Shown here in pieces: positions 52,885 through 61,836 of a DNA stretch of 64,000 nucleotides. Each line of letters starts with the position of its first letter. Position 1 is the first letter of the stretch. The notes below the pieces were generated by a model. The model did not search any database and was not told where the DNA came from. It worked only from the letters and a program-made list of their open reading frames with translations. Both the position numbers and the translations under genes were made by a program. Source of the stretch: Pantoea sp. Mb-10. GTDB taxonomy: Bacteria > Pseudomonadota > Gammaproteobacteria > Enterobacterales > Enterobacteriaceae. The stretch lies in NCBI RefSeq assembly GCF_021272205.1, contig NZ_JAJSDX010000004.1, positions 124,001 through 188,000 of the forward strand, in the 5' to 3' direction.

Positions 52885-54480
52885 ATGACTTCAAACACAG
52901 CAAAAAACCTTCCTAATCTGCAATCTGGAACAACCAGTTCAAATCAAGACAACACCGATTCCATCACTATGCTCACTGGACGCCAGTCTAATGAGTTGAT
53001 AATTGCCTTTTGCGGACCGATCGGGGCAGGAATTAAATCAATTAGAGAATCATTTGAGACCAATCTAATAAAATCTGGTTATGAAGTACATCATATTTTG
53101 CTTAGTAAAATTATGGATTCAATAAGTAGCCAACCAGCAACTATCAATGGGCCGTATGATCGCTATAAAAAAAGACAGCAACAAGGCAATGATTTGCGCA
53201 AGCAATATTCACCACAAATATTGGCCGAAGCTGCAATTTCTGAAATAAAATTAATTAAAGAAAAAATAAAGAGTAAACTTAATGAGCCCGAAGGGGCTGC
53301 ATTTAAAGGAAAAATTGCTTATCTCGTCGATCAGCTTAAAAATCCATCTGAAGTCGAACTACTCAGAATGGTATATCAGCATAATTTCTATCTAATCGGT
53401 GTATTAAGAAATGAGTCGGAAAGAAAAAGAAATCTAAGAGATGAATCAGTTAAACCTGAGCAAATTGATGAATTGATACACTTGGATAGAAAATCTGGTG
53501 GGAAACTTGGTCAGCAAGTTGAAAAAACCATACTTGATGCGGATCTATTTGTTAAAAACAATCATAGTCATAGAACCAACTTAGATTCAAAGATAAGTCG
53601 TTTCATTAATTTAATTCATGGAAAGAATGGTATATCCCCTACATTCCAAGAGAAAGGGATGTTTGTCGCATTCTCAGCCTCTCTACAATCAGCCTGCCTT
53701 TCTAGGCAAGTTGGAGCTGCAATATTAGATAAGCATGGGAATATAATTTCTACGGGTAGGAATGATGTTCCTAAGTCTGGAGGGGGATTATATACCTATG
53801 AAGATGAAGAAAATGATTACAGGTGCATTCATAAAGGTGGCCGCTGCTATAATGATCTCCATAAAAACAAGATAAAAGAAGGTATAACTCGTGAACTTAG
53901 AAAGGAAGTCTTGAATTTCCTTTCAACTCATAAAATTTCAAAAAGCAAGATTTTCAATAGATTACCAATTGAAGGATTGTATGATAAAATAACTGAAGAG
54001 ATTTTTGACAACACACCAATTGGATCATTAATCGAGTATTCTCGCGCCATACATGCAGAAATGGATGCAATCACAACATTAGCGAGAACAGGCGATTCAT
54101 CAACAAGTGGCAAGCTGATGTTTACGACCACATTCCCTTGCCATAACTGTGCTAGACATATTGTTGCCGCTGGGATTAAAGAGGTGATTTATATTGAGCC
54201 TTATGAAAAAAGTCTTGCGTTAGATCTCCATGATGATGCAATAAACGATTCGAATAGTGTCAATCCCGATAAAGTTTCTTTTATTCAGTTCGAAGGTGTC
54301 TCGCCCCGAAGATACCATAAATTCTTCTTTGCAACTGCCGACAGAAAAAAAACTGATGGTAAAGCGGAAGAATTCGCTACAAAGTATAGAAATCACGTCG
54401 ACATCCAGTTTATTGATAGTTATCAATCAATTGAAGATAAGATTAGCGCAAACTATTTTAAGAAAACATCGAGAGTTTAA
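52885..54480 (+). CDS. AvcD-like antiphage deoxycytidylate deaminase
   Basis: 531 residues from ATG 52885 (GGAAG upstream), the size of Vibrio AvcD. N-terminal P-loop kinase-like domain (IAFCGPIGAGIKSIRESFET) and C-terminal zinc deaminase: HAEMDAI gives the His/Glu and PCHNCARHI the two cysteines. ASLQSACLSRQVGAAILDKH is typical of dCMP deaminases. AvcD proteins deaminate dCMP/dCTP on phage attack and starve replication. Much more AT-rich than the ICE backbone. Ends at a strong terminator. Confidence 0.85.
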   Translation: MTSNTAKNLPNLQSGTTSSNQDNTDSITMLTGRQSNELIIAFCGPIGAGIKSIRESFETNLIKSGYEVHHILLSKIMDSISSQPATINGPYDRYKKRQQQGNDLRKQYSPQILAEAAISEIKLIKEKIKSKLNEPEGAAFKGKIAYLVDQLKNPSEVELLRMVYQHNFYLIGVLRNESERKRNLRDESVKPEQIDELIHLDRKSGGKLGQQVEKTILDADLFVKNNHSHRTNLDSKISRFINLIHGKNGISPTFQEKGMFVAFSASLQSACLSRQVGAAILDKHGNIISTGRNDVPKSGGGLYTYEDEENDYRCIHKGGRCYNDLHKNKIKEGITRELRKEVLNFLSTHKISKSKIFNRLPIEGLYDKITEEIFDNTPIGSLIEYSRAIHAEMDAITTLARTGDSSTSGKLMFTTTFPCHNCARHIVAAGIKEVIYIEPYEKSLALDLHDDAINDSNSVNPDKVSFIQFEGVSPRRYHKFFFATADRKKTDGKAEEFATKYRNHVDIQFIDSYQSIEDKISANYFKKTSRV

Positions 54481-54485
54481 TTTTA

Positions 54486-54524
54486 AAAGGCAATCATTTA
54501 CTCATTGAGATGATGATTGCCTTT
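54486..54524. terminator. Terminator after the AvcD-like gene
   Basis: Perfect 12-bp stem AAAGGCAATCAT / ATGATTGCCTTT, flanked by A and T runs, five bases after the stop. Confidence 0.88.
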
Positions 54525-54615
54525 AATTACCCATATCTAAATTTATTTTATATTTCCACACTCCCTTGCCATTTAATACCGTGTCGTTTATCAAGTATTG
54601 ATTAGGAAGGAAGTA

Positions 54616-55302
54616 ATGAACACCCTGAACTTAACAATCACTGCAGCACTATCTCTAGCAATAATGTCAGAGGGTGCTTTTGCCACTCCTTATAAACACA
54701 CAGAAACAAAAGAATCTAAAGTTAACGCACTATGGGGGATAAATAATGAAGAGTACACACGCTATCAATTATTAAAATCTGGCCCTAGAGGTTATCAATC
54801 ACCAAATTTAGATCCTTTAAGCTCTCTCGGAATTGAAGCCCGCAACGACACCGAACGCCGCCACTACGCCGAACTCTGGGTTAAACAAGAATACGAGCGC
54901 ACGGAAAAGGAGCTCAAATTCCAGCGCGAAGTTGATGCTGCCTGGAAGCGCTTGATGCCCAACATGCTGCCGGTCAACATGGGTAACGCCGCAGGTATCG
55001 CACATGATTCCGGTGGCCGACTCGCGCTGTTCGTGCGCGAAGCCGATTGCCAGCGCTGCGATGCCCGACTCTCCGCCGTTCTCGCGGATAAACGCCCCGT
55101 TGATATCTACCTTGTCGATAGTGAAGGCAGCGATCAGAAACTCCGCCGCTGGGCGCAGCAACATCGCATTCCCGCCGAACAGGTTCGCGAGCGCCGCATC
55201 ACCCTAAACCACGATGCAGGCCGCTGGATGCGTTACGGCAACGGCATCATGCCGGTTCTTCTCCAGCAGGGGGAAAGCGGATGGCATATCGCAGCGTTCT
55301 AA
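54616..55302 (+). CDS. TIGR03759-family ICE protein (PFL_4693 type)
   Basis: 228 residues from ATG 54616 (GGAAGGAAG upstream). Signal peptide ending SEGAFA before TPYKH. The conserved body begins ARNDTERRHYAELWVKQEYE and has a CQRC pair and LYLVDS-like thioredoxin features (PVDIYLVDSEGSDQKLRRWA). The first 75 codons are AT-rich and poorly conserved; from about 54835 base composition jumps to the GC-rich ICE norm. The 5' end may therefore have been replaced when the AvcID cargo arrived. Confidence 0.85.
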   Translation: MNTLNLTITAALSLAIMSEGAFATPYKHTETKESKVNALWGINNEEYTRYQLLKSGPRGYQSPNLDPLSSLGIEARNDTERRHYAELWVKQEYERTEKELKFQREVDAAWKRLMPNMLPVNMGNAAGIAHDSGGRLALFVREADCQRCDARLSAVLADKRPVDIYLVDSEGSDQKLRRWAQQHRIPAEQVRERRITLNHDAGRWMRYGNGIMPVLLQQGESGWHIAAF

Positions 55303-55916
55303 CCATCGCTTTATTGTTGATTGCCGCCAGCTCAGTGGCGTCAACCAACATGCAAAGCGTGCCATCGGGCTATCAGAAAGTTGCGCTGCAGCATGGCGTT
55401 CCCGCTGAATCACTTTACTCGCTGGCGTTGGCTGAATCATCTCGGCAGCTACCACACGGAACGCGACCTTGGCCCTGGACAATCAACGTCGCAGGAAAAG
55501 GTTACCGCTACGAAAGCAGACAAGCAGCCTGGCAGGCGCTACAGCAGTTTATGAAAGGCCATCCGCTGAAGAGAATCGATGTCGGCATCGCGCAAGTCAA
55601 TCTTGGCTGGAATGGGCACCGCTTCAGCTCAACGTGGGATGCGTTTGATCCTTACATCAACCTGAACGCAGCGGCGCGCATTCTTCGCGAGTGCTGGGAA
55701 CGCAGCCCAGGCAGTTGGTTAAAAGCCGCTGGCTGCTATCACCATCCGGCTGGCGGTAAACCTGCAGCGCGCTATCGGCAGATTGTCAGCCAAAAGCTGG
55801 CTTCACTAACACCTGCTCCACCTCGTCCAATCGCAACACAGGCTCCCGCTAACCTCGCGAGTAACCAAACACCTTCAACCGAAATCATCTGGACAGAACC
55901 CCGGAGGCAGCAATGA
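55281..55916 (+). CDS. Lytic transglycosylase (SLT domain) of the ICE transfer system
   Basis: 211 residues with signal peptide (MAYRSVLTIALLLIAASSVA). SLYSLALAESSRQ carries the catalytic Glu; IDVGIAQVNLGWN and AARILRECWERSPGSWLKAA complete the SLT fold. It opens the peptidoglycan for the conjugation apparatus. Overlaps the previous gene by 22 bases and the next by four. Confidence 0.87.
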   Translation: MAYRSVLTIALLLIAASSVASTNMQSVPSGYQKVALQHGVPAESLYSLALAESSRQLPHGTRPWPWTINVAGKGYRYESRQAAWQALQQFMKGHPLKRIDVGIAQVNLGWNGHRFSSTWDAFDPYINLNAAARILRECWERSPGSWLKAAGCYHHPAGGKPAARYRQIVSQKLASLTPAPPRPIATQAPANLASNQTPSTEIIWTEPRRQQ

Positions 55917-56419
55917 AAAAATTGATGCTGGCTGGCGCGATCGCCGCGTTGCCATTTCTCTCAAATGCGGAACTCAACGTTATCGCTGATCTCGGCGGTC
56001 AATCGGCAACTACGTTCTATGAAGGAATCAACGCTAAGCCTCAGCCACAACAGCAATCAATCCAAGCTGATTACAGTGAAGGTTCAGTGTTGCCAGTGGC
56101 AACACCTGAACTCACTCCAGGCATTATTGAGCCGCGCACGCTGAAACTGCCAGGAATTGGTGCGCTGTTTCTGGTTGGCGATGATGCTCAATCGCAGGAA
56201 TGGCTTTCGCGAAATGCTGCACTGCTTAGCCGTCGTGGAGCGGTTGGGATGGTGGTAAACGTCAGCAGCTCTGCATCGTTGCAGCAGCTGCGTCAGATTG
56301 CGCCTGCTCTGCAGCTTGCACCAGTATCAGGTAGCGATTTGGCGCACCGCCTCAAGCTGGAACATTACCCGGTGCTGATCACTGAGCACTCACTAAGCCA
56401 GCAGGTTTCAGCCCAGTGA
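55913..56419 (+). CDS. TIGR03765-family ICE protein (PFL_4695 type)
   Basis: 168 residues with a short signal peptide (MKKLMLAGAIAALPFLSNA). LPGIGALFLVGDDAQSQEWL, GAVGMVVNVSSSASLQQLRQ and LKLEHYPVLIT are family features. Function unknown; a periplasmic part of the transfer machinery. The codons VLPVATPE overlie a perfect copy of the 17-bp palindrome. Confidence 0.87.
   Translation: MKKLMLAGAIAALPFLSNAELNVIADLGGQSATTFYEGINAKPQPQQQSIQADYSEGSVLPVATPELTPGIIEPRTLKLPGIGALFLVGDDAQSQEWLSRNAALLSRRGAVGMVVNVSSSASLQQLRQIAPALQLAPVSGSDLAHRLKLEHYPVLITEHSLSQQVSAQ
56088..56104. promoter_or_regulatory. 17-bp palindrome copy (candidate parS), in the TIGR03765 gene
   Basis: TGTTGCCAGTGGCAACA, identical to the parB copy at 47901. 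Flanks GTTCAG and CTGAAC extend the dyad by one further arm. Lies 8 kb from the parB cluster. Confidence 0.65.
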
Positions 56420-56571
56420 TGGGATTCGCCGGATTGCATGGAATGTCCCATGCATCGCTGATGCTCCTTCCACTATTCTTCATCCTTTCTATGGCCCTGC
56501 TGCGCGCTTACTGGTGCTGGCGCAATCTGCCTCACCCCACGCGCAGCATGCCGGAATCCTGCCAAAAGTGA
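56419..56571 (+). CDS. Small membrane protein of the transfer operon, 50 residues
   Basis: ATG overlaps the previous stop (TGATG). One hydrophobic helix (SLMLLPLFFILSMALLRAYW) followed by a polar tail. Ends 9 bp before traD. Not assigned to a family by me, but coupling and position argue that it is translated. Confidence 0.6.
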   Translation: MGFAGLHGMSHASLMLLPLFFILSMALLRAYWCWRNLPHPTRSMPESCQK

Positions 56572-56580
56572 GTCACTGTT

Positions 56581-58665
56581 ATGAGCGATCGCTATGTTAT
56601 TGAAGCGCTATTACGTCCCGCAGTTGAGTTCAATACCACATTGGTAGCTGCCACCGCCAGCTATGTTTGCGTGGCAGCGCCCTGGGCTGTCGCATTGTCG
56701 CCTTCTGTCAGTTATGTCACCGCAACCGGCTTTGCGGTGCTGGCCGCCGTTCGTGCCCGTCAGGGATGTCAGGTGATAAGATATCGCAGAAACCTGCGCC
56801 GATTGCCGCGCTATGTGATGACCAGCCGCCAGGTTCCAGTAAGCAATCACCTGCTGTTCCTGGGCAAAGGTTTTCTGTGGCAGCAGAAACACACTCAGCG
56901 CCTGCTCGATACGCGTCGGCCAGAAGTCGAGAAGTATGTGCAGCCAGCGAAGATCTATCAGTACGCACGTAGGCTTGAGCGTGCGTGCGAACATTCTCTG
57001 CCCTGGCTGCCTTCGCTGATTTCAGCAGATACGCCGCTGAATCCGGTTCGTCCGTTGCCACCGGTTGGCGGCAATCCGGCGCTGCACGGCATCGAACCGA
57101 ATGAGCGCGATGTATCGATGGATCTCCGCGAGCGCATTGGGCATACCTTAGTCGTTGGCACCACGCGCGTGGGCAAAACCCGGCTGGAAGAGTTGCTGGT
57201 CACGCAGGATATTCGGCGCGGCAATATCACCATCGTCTTCGACCCCAAAGGCGATGCCGATTTGCTAAAACGCATGTGGGCTGAAGCGCACCGCGCCGGT
57301 CGTCAGGATGACTTCCACGTTTTCCATCTTGGCTGGCCAGAGATCTCAGCACGTTACAACGCGGTTGGCCGGTTTGGGCGCGTGTCGGAAGTGGCTTCGC
57401 GCATTGCAGGTCAATTAGGCGCTGAAGGTAACAGCGCCGCGTTTCGCGAGTTTGCCTGGCGGTTCGTCAACATCGTGACACGCGCGCTTGTTGCACTTGG
57501 CCAGCGCCCCGATTACTCGCTGATTCTTCGCTACGTCACCAACATCGGCGAGCTCTATCAGCGCTACGTGGAACATCTGGTTGATAAGCATCTGCCAGAG
57601 CTACGCAGCAAAATCGAGAATGGCAGCAATGTGCTGAAGGAGAAGGATCTGCCGCGTAATATGCAGGGGCAATCAAACGCCACGCGTATCTGGGCAATGG
57701 AGCTGGCGCTGAGTTCTGAAGCCGGTAAAAAGCTCTATGATCCTATCCTTGAAGGGTTGCGCTCCGCAGTGCGTTATGACCGAACCTATTTCGATAAAAT
57801 CGTCGCCTCACTGCTGCCGCTACTGGAAAAACTCACCACCGGCAAAACGGCGGCGCTGCTTTCTCCAGACTATGAAGACCTCGATGATCCGCGCCCCATT
57901 TTCGACTGGCAACAGGTGATTCGCCAGCGCGGCATCGTTTATGTCGGTCTGGATGCGCTCTCTGACAGTGAAGTCGGCGCTGCCGTTGGAAACAGCATGT
58001 TCGCTGATTTGGTGAGTATCGCGGGGCATATCTACAAGCACGGCATCAATGACGGCCTGCCGGAAAATGGCGACGGCAAGTTGCCGATCAGCCTGCACTG
58101 TGACGAGTTCAATGAACTGATGGGTGATGAGTTCATTCCGCTGATTAACAAAGGCGGCGGCGCAGGCATCGAGGTGACGGCTTATACCCAAACGATTTCT
58201 GATATTGAAGCGCGCATTGGCAGCAGCGCCAAAGCCGCGCAGGTCACGGGCAACTTTAACACGCTGATCATGCTGCGGGTGCGTGAGAACCGCACCGCCG
58301 AGCTGCTAACCAGCCAGCTGCCTGAAGTGGATGTGTATTCCAAAACGCTGGTTTCTGGTTACACCGATATTACCAATCAGGAGCAAGGCACCGATTTCAC
58401 CTCCAACACGCAGGACCGTGTGAGCATGGTTAAAACGCCGATGCTCACTCCGGCTGACATCATCAATCTGCCCAAAGGCCAGGCGTTCGCACTGCTGGAA
58501 GGCGGCCAGCTATGGAAGATTCGCATGCCGCTGCCTGCCGCTGATAAAACCGATTTAATGCCGGAAAGCCTGCAGAAGATCGCTGCTGAGATGCGCCGTA
58601 ATTACCGCACCAGTGAAGCCTGGTGGTCTGGTGCTGCTGGCACAGAACCGCCGGGAGGTGAATGA
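56581..58665 (+). CDS. traD: Conjugative coupling ATPase TraD (ICE type)
   Basis: 694 residues. Two N-terminal membrane helices (about 15-60), Walker A VVGTTRVGKTRLEELL near 190, IVFDPKGDADLLKRMW, Walker B ISLHCDEFNELMGDEFIPLI and the VTAYTQTISDIEARI segment of TraD/VirD4-type proteins. It links the relaxosome to the type IV secretion channel. Overlaps the next gene by four bases. Confidence 0.92.
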   Translation: MSDRYVIEALLRPAVEFNTTLVAATASYVCVAAPWAVALSPSVSYVTATGFAVLAAVRARQGCQVIRYRRNLRRLPRYVMTSRQVPVSNHLLFLGKGFLWQQKHTQRLLDTRRPEVEKYVQPAKIYQYARRLERACEHSLPWLPSLISADTPLNPVRPLPPVGGNPALHGIEPNERDVSMDLRERIGHTLVVGTTRVGKTRLEELLVTQDIRRGNITIVFDPKGDADLLKRMWAEAHRAGRQDDFHVFHLGWPEISARYNAVGRFGRVSEVASRIAGQLGAEGNSAAFREFAWRFVNIVTRALVALGQRPDYSLILRYVTNIGELYQRYVEHLVDKHLPELRSKIENGSNVLKEKDLPRNMQGQSNATRIWAMELALSSEAGKKLYDPILEGLRSAVRYDRTYFDKIVASLLPLLEKLTTGKTAALLSPDYEDLDDPRPIFDWQQVIRQRGIVYVGLDALSDSEVGAAVGNSMFADLVSIAGHIYKHGINDGLPENGDGKLPISLHCDEFNELMGDEFIPLINKGGGAGIEVTAYTQTISDIEARIGSSAKAAQVTGNFNTLIMLRVRENRTAELLTSQLPEVDVYSKTLVSGYTDITNQEQGTDFTSNTQDRVSMVKTPMLTPADIINLPKGQAFALLEGGQLWKIRMPLPAADKTDLMPESLQKIAAEMRRNYRTSEAWWSGAAGTEPPGGE

Positions 58666-59426
58666 TGCCACCACCAAACACTTCAGCACCGCCAGCTCGC
58701 GTTCAGCAGCCCAAAGAACATGGTTTTCTGTTTAATCTGCTTTGGGGATGGCCGTGGAAGCTGATTGGTATGCTGCTGGCTTCGCTGTTCTTCAGCTTGG
58801 TAATGGAGTACATCGGCATTGCATTCTTCTGGCCAGATCAAGGTGCGGCGCATAGCCAGCAGGTGATGCAGATCGAGAGCGGCTATCTCTCCACTGAGTT
58901 CACGCGCAGCCTGCTGCTGTCACAGCCAACGGTTACGGTCACTGCCTGGGTAACACAAGTTTACCAGTGGCTAGTTGTCGATAGCGGTTTGCAGGGATGG
59001 ATCGCGCAGCAGAATCAGGCAATGGAAAGCGGTGGTAATGCAGTTGCTGCCGGTTTGAGTGCCGGTAGCCGCTGGCTGGCATTGGCACTGCAGGAATATC
59101 TGTTGGCTACGGTTTATGTCGCGGTGGTGACGCTGATTCGTGTGACGATTTTGGTGCTTTCAATACCGCTGTTTCTGATGGTAGTGCTGGTCGCGGTGGT
59201 TGATGGACTGGGGCGGCGAGATTTGCGACGTTATGGCGCGGCATATGAATCCAGCTTTGTTTATCACCATGCTAAACGCTTCGTTAAACCCGCGTTCTAT
59301 GTGCCCTGCATGGTGTATCTCTCGTGGCCATCGGCTGTGTATCCAAATCTGTTGTTGCTGCCTGCCGCGCTGATGCTGGGAATGGCACTGGCGGTGCTGA
59401 CAGCTTCGTTCAAGAAGTATTTATGA
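58662..59426 (+). CDS. TIGR03747-family ICE membrane protein
   Basis: 254 residues, several hydrophobic helices (LIGMLLASLFFSLVMEYIGI, VVTLIRVTILVLSIPLFLMV, YPNLLLLPAALMLGMALAVL) and VDGLGRRDLRRYGAAYESSF, which marks the family. Always downstream of traD in these elements. GGGAGGTGA precedes the start. Confidence 0.87.
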   Translation: MMPPPNTSAPPARVQQPKEHGFLFNLLWGWPWKLIGMLLASLFFSLVMEYIGIAFFWPDQGAAHSQQVMQIESGYLSTEFTRSLLLSQPTVTVTAWVTQVYQWLVVDSGLQGWIAQQNQAMESGGNAVAAGLSAGSRWLALALQEYLLATVYVAVVTLIRVTILVLSIPLFLMVVLVAVVDGLGRRDLRRYGAAYESSFVYHHAKRFVKPAFYVPCMVYLSWPSAVYPNLLLLPAALMLGMALAVLTASFKKYL

Positions 59427-59431
59427 GCTGG

Positions 59432-59468
59432 ACGACAGCGTGCAAAGCTCGACTTTGTGCGCTGTCGT
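59432..59468. terminator. Hairpin closing the traD operon
   Basis: ACGACAGCG ... CGCTGTCGT outer stem with inner TGCAAAG/CTTTGTG, directly after the TIGR03747 stop. It marks the left edge of the second cargo block. Confidence 0.75.
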
Positions 59469-59754
59469 TAGCAGGCAAGCCGCGAATGCGGCGCGGCAGA
59501 TTCACGGTATACCAAGAAAATATTACATTGTAAGCGGTAAACTCCGTCCACGTTGGAGAGCTCCCCGTAGCCCAAGGACATAAAGAGTTTAATATTAATG
59601 CGATGAATCGAATGACTGCTTTGAGTGAATAAGTTACATTCAATATTATTGAATCATGGCCTGCTATAACATATGAGTGAAAAACTTGATTTTTATGGCC
59701 TGTGATTGAATGCATGACGAATTTTTATAGCCCTTTCAATTGGATGAAATCTTT

Positions 59755-60405
59755 ATGAATAAAAATAAACTCTTGGCACAATTATCAAAACATTCACTTC
59801 AAGCACAACTCGATGACTTTGAGAAATATATTAACCAAACACCTCCCCGGCAAGCAGTTGATTTATTAAATTTACAAAAAGCCTATGAAGATGAAAAAAA
59901 GGATGCTCAAAGTGATTACATTGAATACTTAGATGATTATTACTCCGAACAGTACAATTTCTTAATTGAAATACAGCCAAATATATTTAATAAATCCACT
60001 TTAGTTTCATTGTACTCATCCCTAGAACATAACCTAAATGATTTTTGCAATCTCTGTCAAAAAATGAAAGGAACGAACATATCAGTTGCCGACTTTAATG
60101 GTGATGGCATTCACAAAGCAAAAAAATATTTAACAAAATTAATGGGCATAGACTTTGGGCAATCACAAGAGTGGCAATTCATTACCGAATTTAACAAAGT
60201 GAGGAACTGCATAGTTCATGCCAATGGAGACATTAATAAAATGACTTCAACTGACAAATTACAAACTATCGTAAATAATGAACCGGAACTTTCTCTAAAA
60301 AAAGATAACATTACCATTTCAGCGGCTTATCTAATTAAATCCATCAGAGAAATAAACGGTTTATTCCTTTGGTTATATGAATGCATAGATGGAACATCAA
60401 GCTAA
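59755..60405 (+). CDS. HEPN-domain protein, probable defence RNase
   Basis: 216 residues from ATG 59755, AT-rich and unlike the ICE backbone. A mostly helical protein with EFNKVRNCIVHANGDIN near 165: R-N-C-I-V-H is the R-x4-H active site of HEPN ribonucleases, of the MAE_28990-like HEPN kind. STLVSLYSSLEHNLNDFCNL is also typical. HEPN proteins act in toxin-antitoxin and antiphage systems. No obvious partner other than the HNH gene across the small inverted-repeat element. Confidence 0.65.
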   Translation: MNKNKLLAQLSKHSLQAQLDDFEKYINQTPPRQAVDLLNLQKAYEDEKKDAQSDYIEYLDDYYSEQYNFLIEIQPNIFNKSTLVSLYSSLEHNLNDFCNLCQKMKGTNISVADFNGDGIHKAKKYLTKLMGIDFGQSQEWQFITEFNKVRNCIVHANGDINKMTSTDKLQTIVNNEPELSLKKDNITISAAYLIKSIREINGLFLWLYECIDGTSS

Positions 60406-60450
60406 ACTTAAAAAATTAAGTTCAGATTTACATTGTTACAACAGGAAGGG

Positions 60451-60665
60451 GTTACTGAGACACCGAAATTACTAACGCTTTGGATAGGAGCGGGTGTGCT
60501 TACAAACCGTTTCCCATTTGTCAAAACGATAACGTTGGTACTGGCGAACAGGAACGACGTTATTTTTTTTAGTGAATGACATATTAAATACCCTCTATCA
60601 GGCATTTATCCCCAATGGACAAATTGCCAACGGCGATTAATGCTGAAGAAGGGTGTCTCAGTAAC
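60451..60665. mobile_element. 215-bp miniature element with 14-bp perfect terminal inverted repeats
   Basis: GTTACTGAGACACC at 60451-60464 faces GGTGTCTCAGTAAC at 60652-60665. Inside is one short minus-strand frame of 36 codons (60472-60582, MSFTKKNNVV...). No transposase domain and no clear target duplication in the flanks. It looks like an insertion-sequence deletion derivative (MITE); the parent is not identified. Confidence 0.65.
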
Positions 60666-60709
60666 GTTTAGAAATATACACGAAGCCTAAATGTTGTCAA
60701 TAAAATTCA

Positions 60710-61717
60710 TCAGTATTTATTGTTTATTTTGGAAATTTTCCCATACTCAACTTCGTCTTTATTATTTATTGTCATCCCATTGATCTCCACTGGTTGCATT
60801 TCATCGAATGAGAACTCAAAACTCTCTTCTTCTGAGAAAATTTTCTCATGCCCTCCAAGTTTAATAAGCTTGCTTCTGGAAGATCCAAATAACTGTTTTC
60901 GTCCACAGTAGTCATGGTAATTTGGAATTAACTTCATTGAGATTTTTCCGTGGCGCTCTCCTATTAACGGGATATCCTTGGTGCCACGCCATAGAGGGAT
61001 TTGGTATATGAAATTTTTAAAACAAATCCTGAATATCATGTAAGGCATGTCATGGACGAAATCCAATCTCTTAATTATTAAAATATTTATATCTGGAAAT
61101 GGATTGAAGCCGGGAATGAAAGTGTAGAAGCCCTGAATAAGATCTGGATGTATGAATATAGGGTTGGAATGTGCCTCTTGCACCCATTCCAATGCTTCGG
61201 AATATTCACTTAGATACTCCTTTGGGATTATATTTAGAGCTACTTTCATTAAAGCCTTAAATACACCAAAAGGATAGTAGGGTTCTTTTTTAGATCTTAC
61301 AGTCACGGTTTTGTTTTCCTTATCAAGAGATATCGATGAGCCACTTTCTCTTGATACAAACTCCAAAACATTACTCTTCCCTAAATATACCCTCTCCCTT
61401 TCCTTCTGAAAGTGTTTTTTAGGTACTCCTTTTTTACCCTCAATAACTGTTAATGTTCTGTGAATGCCTATGAAATTCGCCAAGTCAGTTTCTATAGTAT
61501 TACCAAACTTCTGATTGCACGCATCGCACTCATCAACTGAAAATAGATATTTATTACCAAGAAAATCAGGCACGACATGAGCCAACTTGCGAAAGGAAAC
61601 TTCTGGTTCATTTCTTTTGCAAAATCTGCAATTGCCTTTTTCATTTATAAATACTTCCGAATTTAGTTCACTCGCATAAACAATTTCGTATCCATTCAAC
61701 CAATCTAAATTAAACAT
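60710..61717 (-). CDS. HNH-endonuclease-type protein
   Basis: About 335 residues from ATG 61717. The N-terminal zinc/HNH-like unit is CRFCKRNEPEVSFRKLAHVV, then PDFLGN and DECDACNQKFG, giving two CxxC pairs and the His of an HNH_5-like nuclease. The remaining 250 residues match nothing I know. AT-rich, opposite in direction to all ICE genes, so it is cargo. Likely a DNA-targeting defence or regulatory protein. Confidence 0.7.
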   Translation of the reverse strand: MFNLDWLNGYEIVYASELNSEVFINEKGNCRFCKRNEPEVSFRKLAHVVPDFLGNKYLFSVDECDACNQKFGNTIETDLANFIGIHRTLTVIEGKKGVPKKHFQKERERVYLGKSNVLEFVSRESGSSISLDKENKTVTVRSKKEPYYPFGVFKALMKVALNIIPKEYLSEYSEALEWVQEAHSNPIFIHPDLIQGFYTFIPGFNPFPDINILIIKRLDFVHDMPYMIFRICFKNFIYQIPLWRGTKDIPLIGERHGKISMKLIPNYHDYCGRKQLFGSSRSKLIKLGGHEKIFSEEESFEFSFDEMQPVEINGMTINNKDEVEYGKISKINNKY

Positions 61718-61836
61718 TTTAGTCACAAGGCTATTTCAGGTGGTAGGTTAAATTTAAAGTTAACATAACGATTAAACATTGGATACATATGATTTTATTA
61801 AGAACAATCAACAGCACAAACTTTGGAGGTGCCGAT

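Noticed and set aside
60408..60605. 65-codon minus-strand frame over the MITE
   Set aside because: It spans the terminal repeat and flanking DNA. Only the shorter 36-codon frame inside the element is worth noting, and even that is doubtful.
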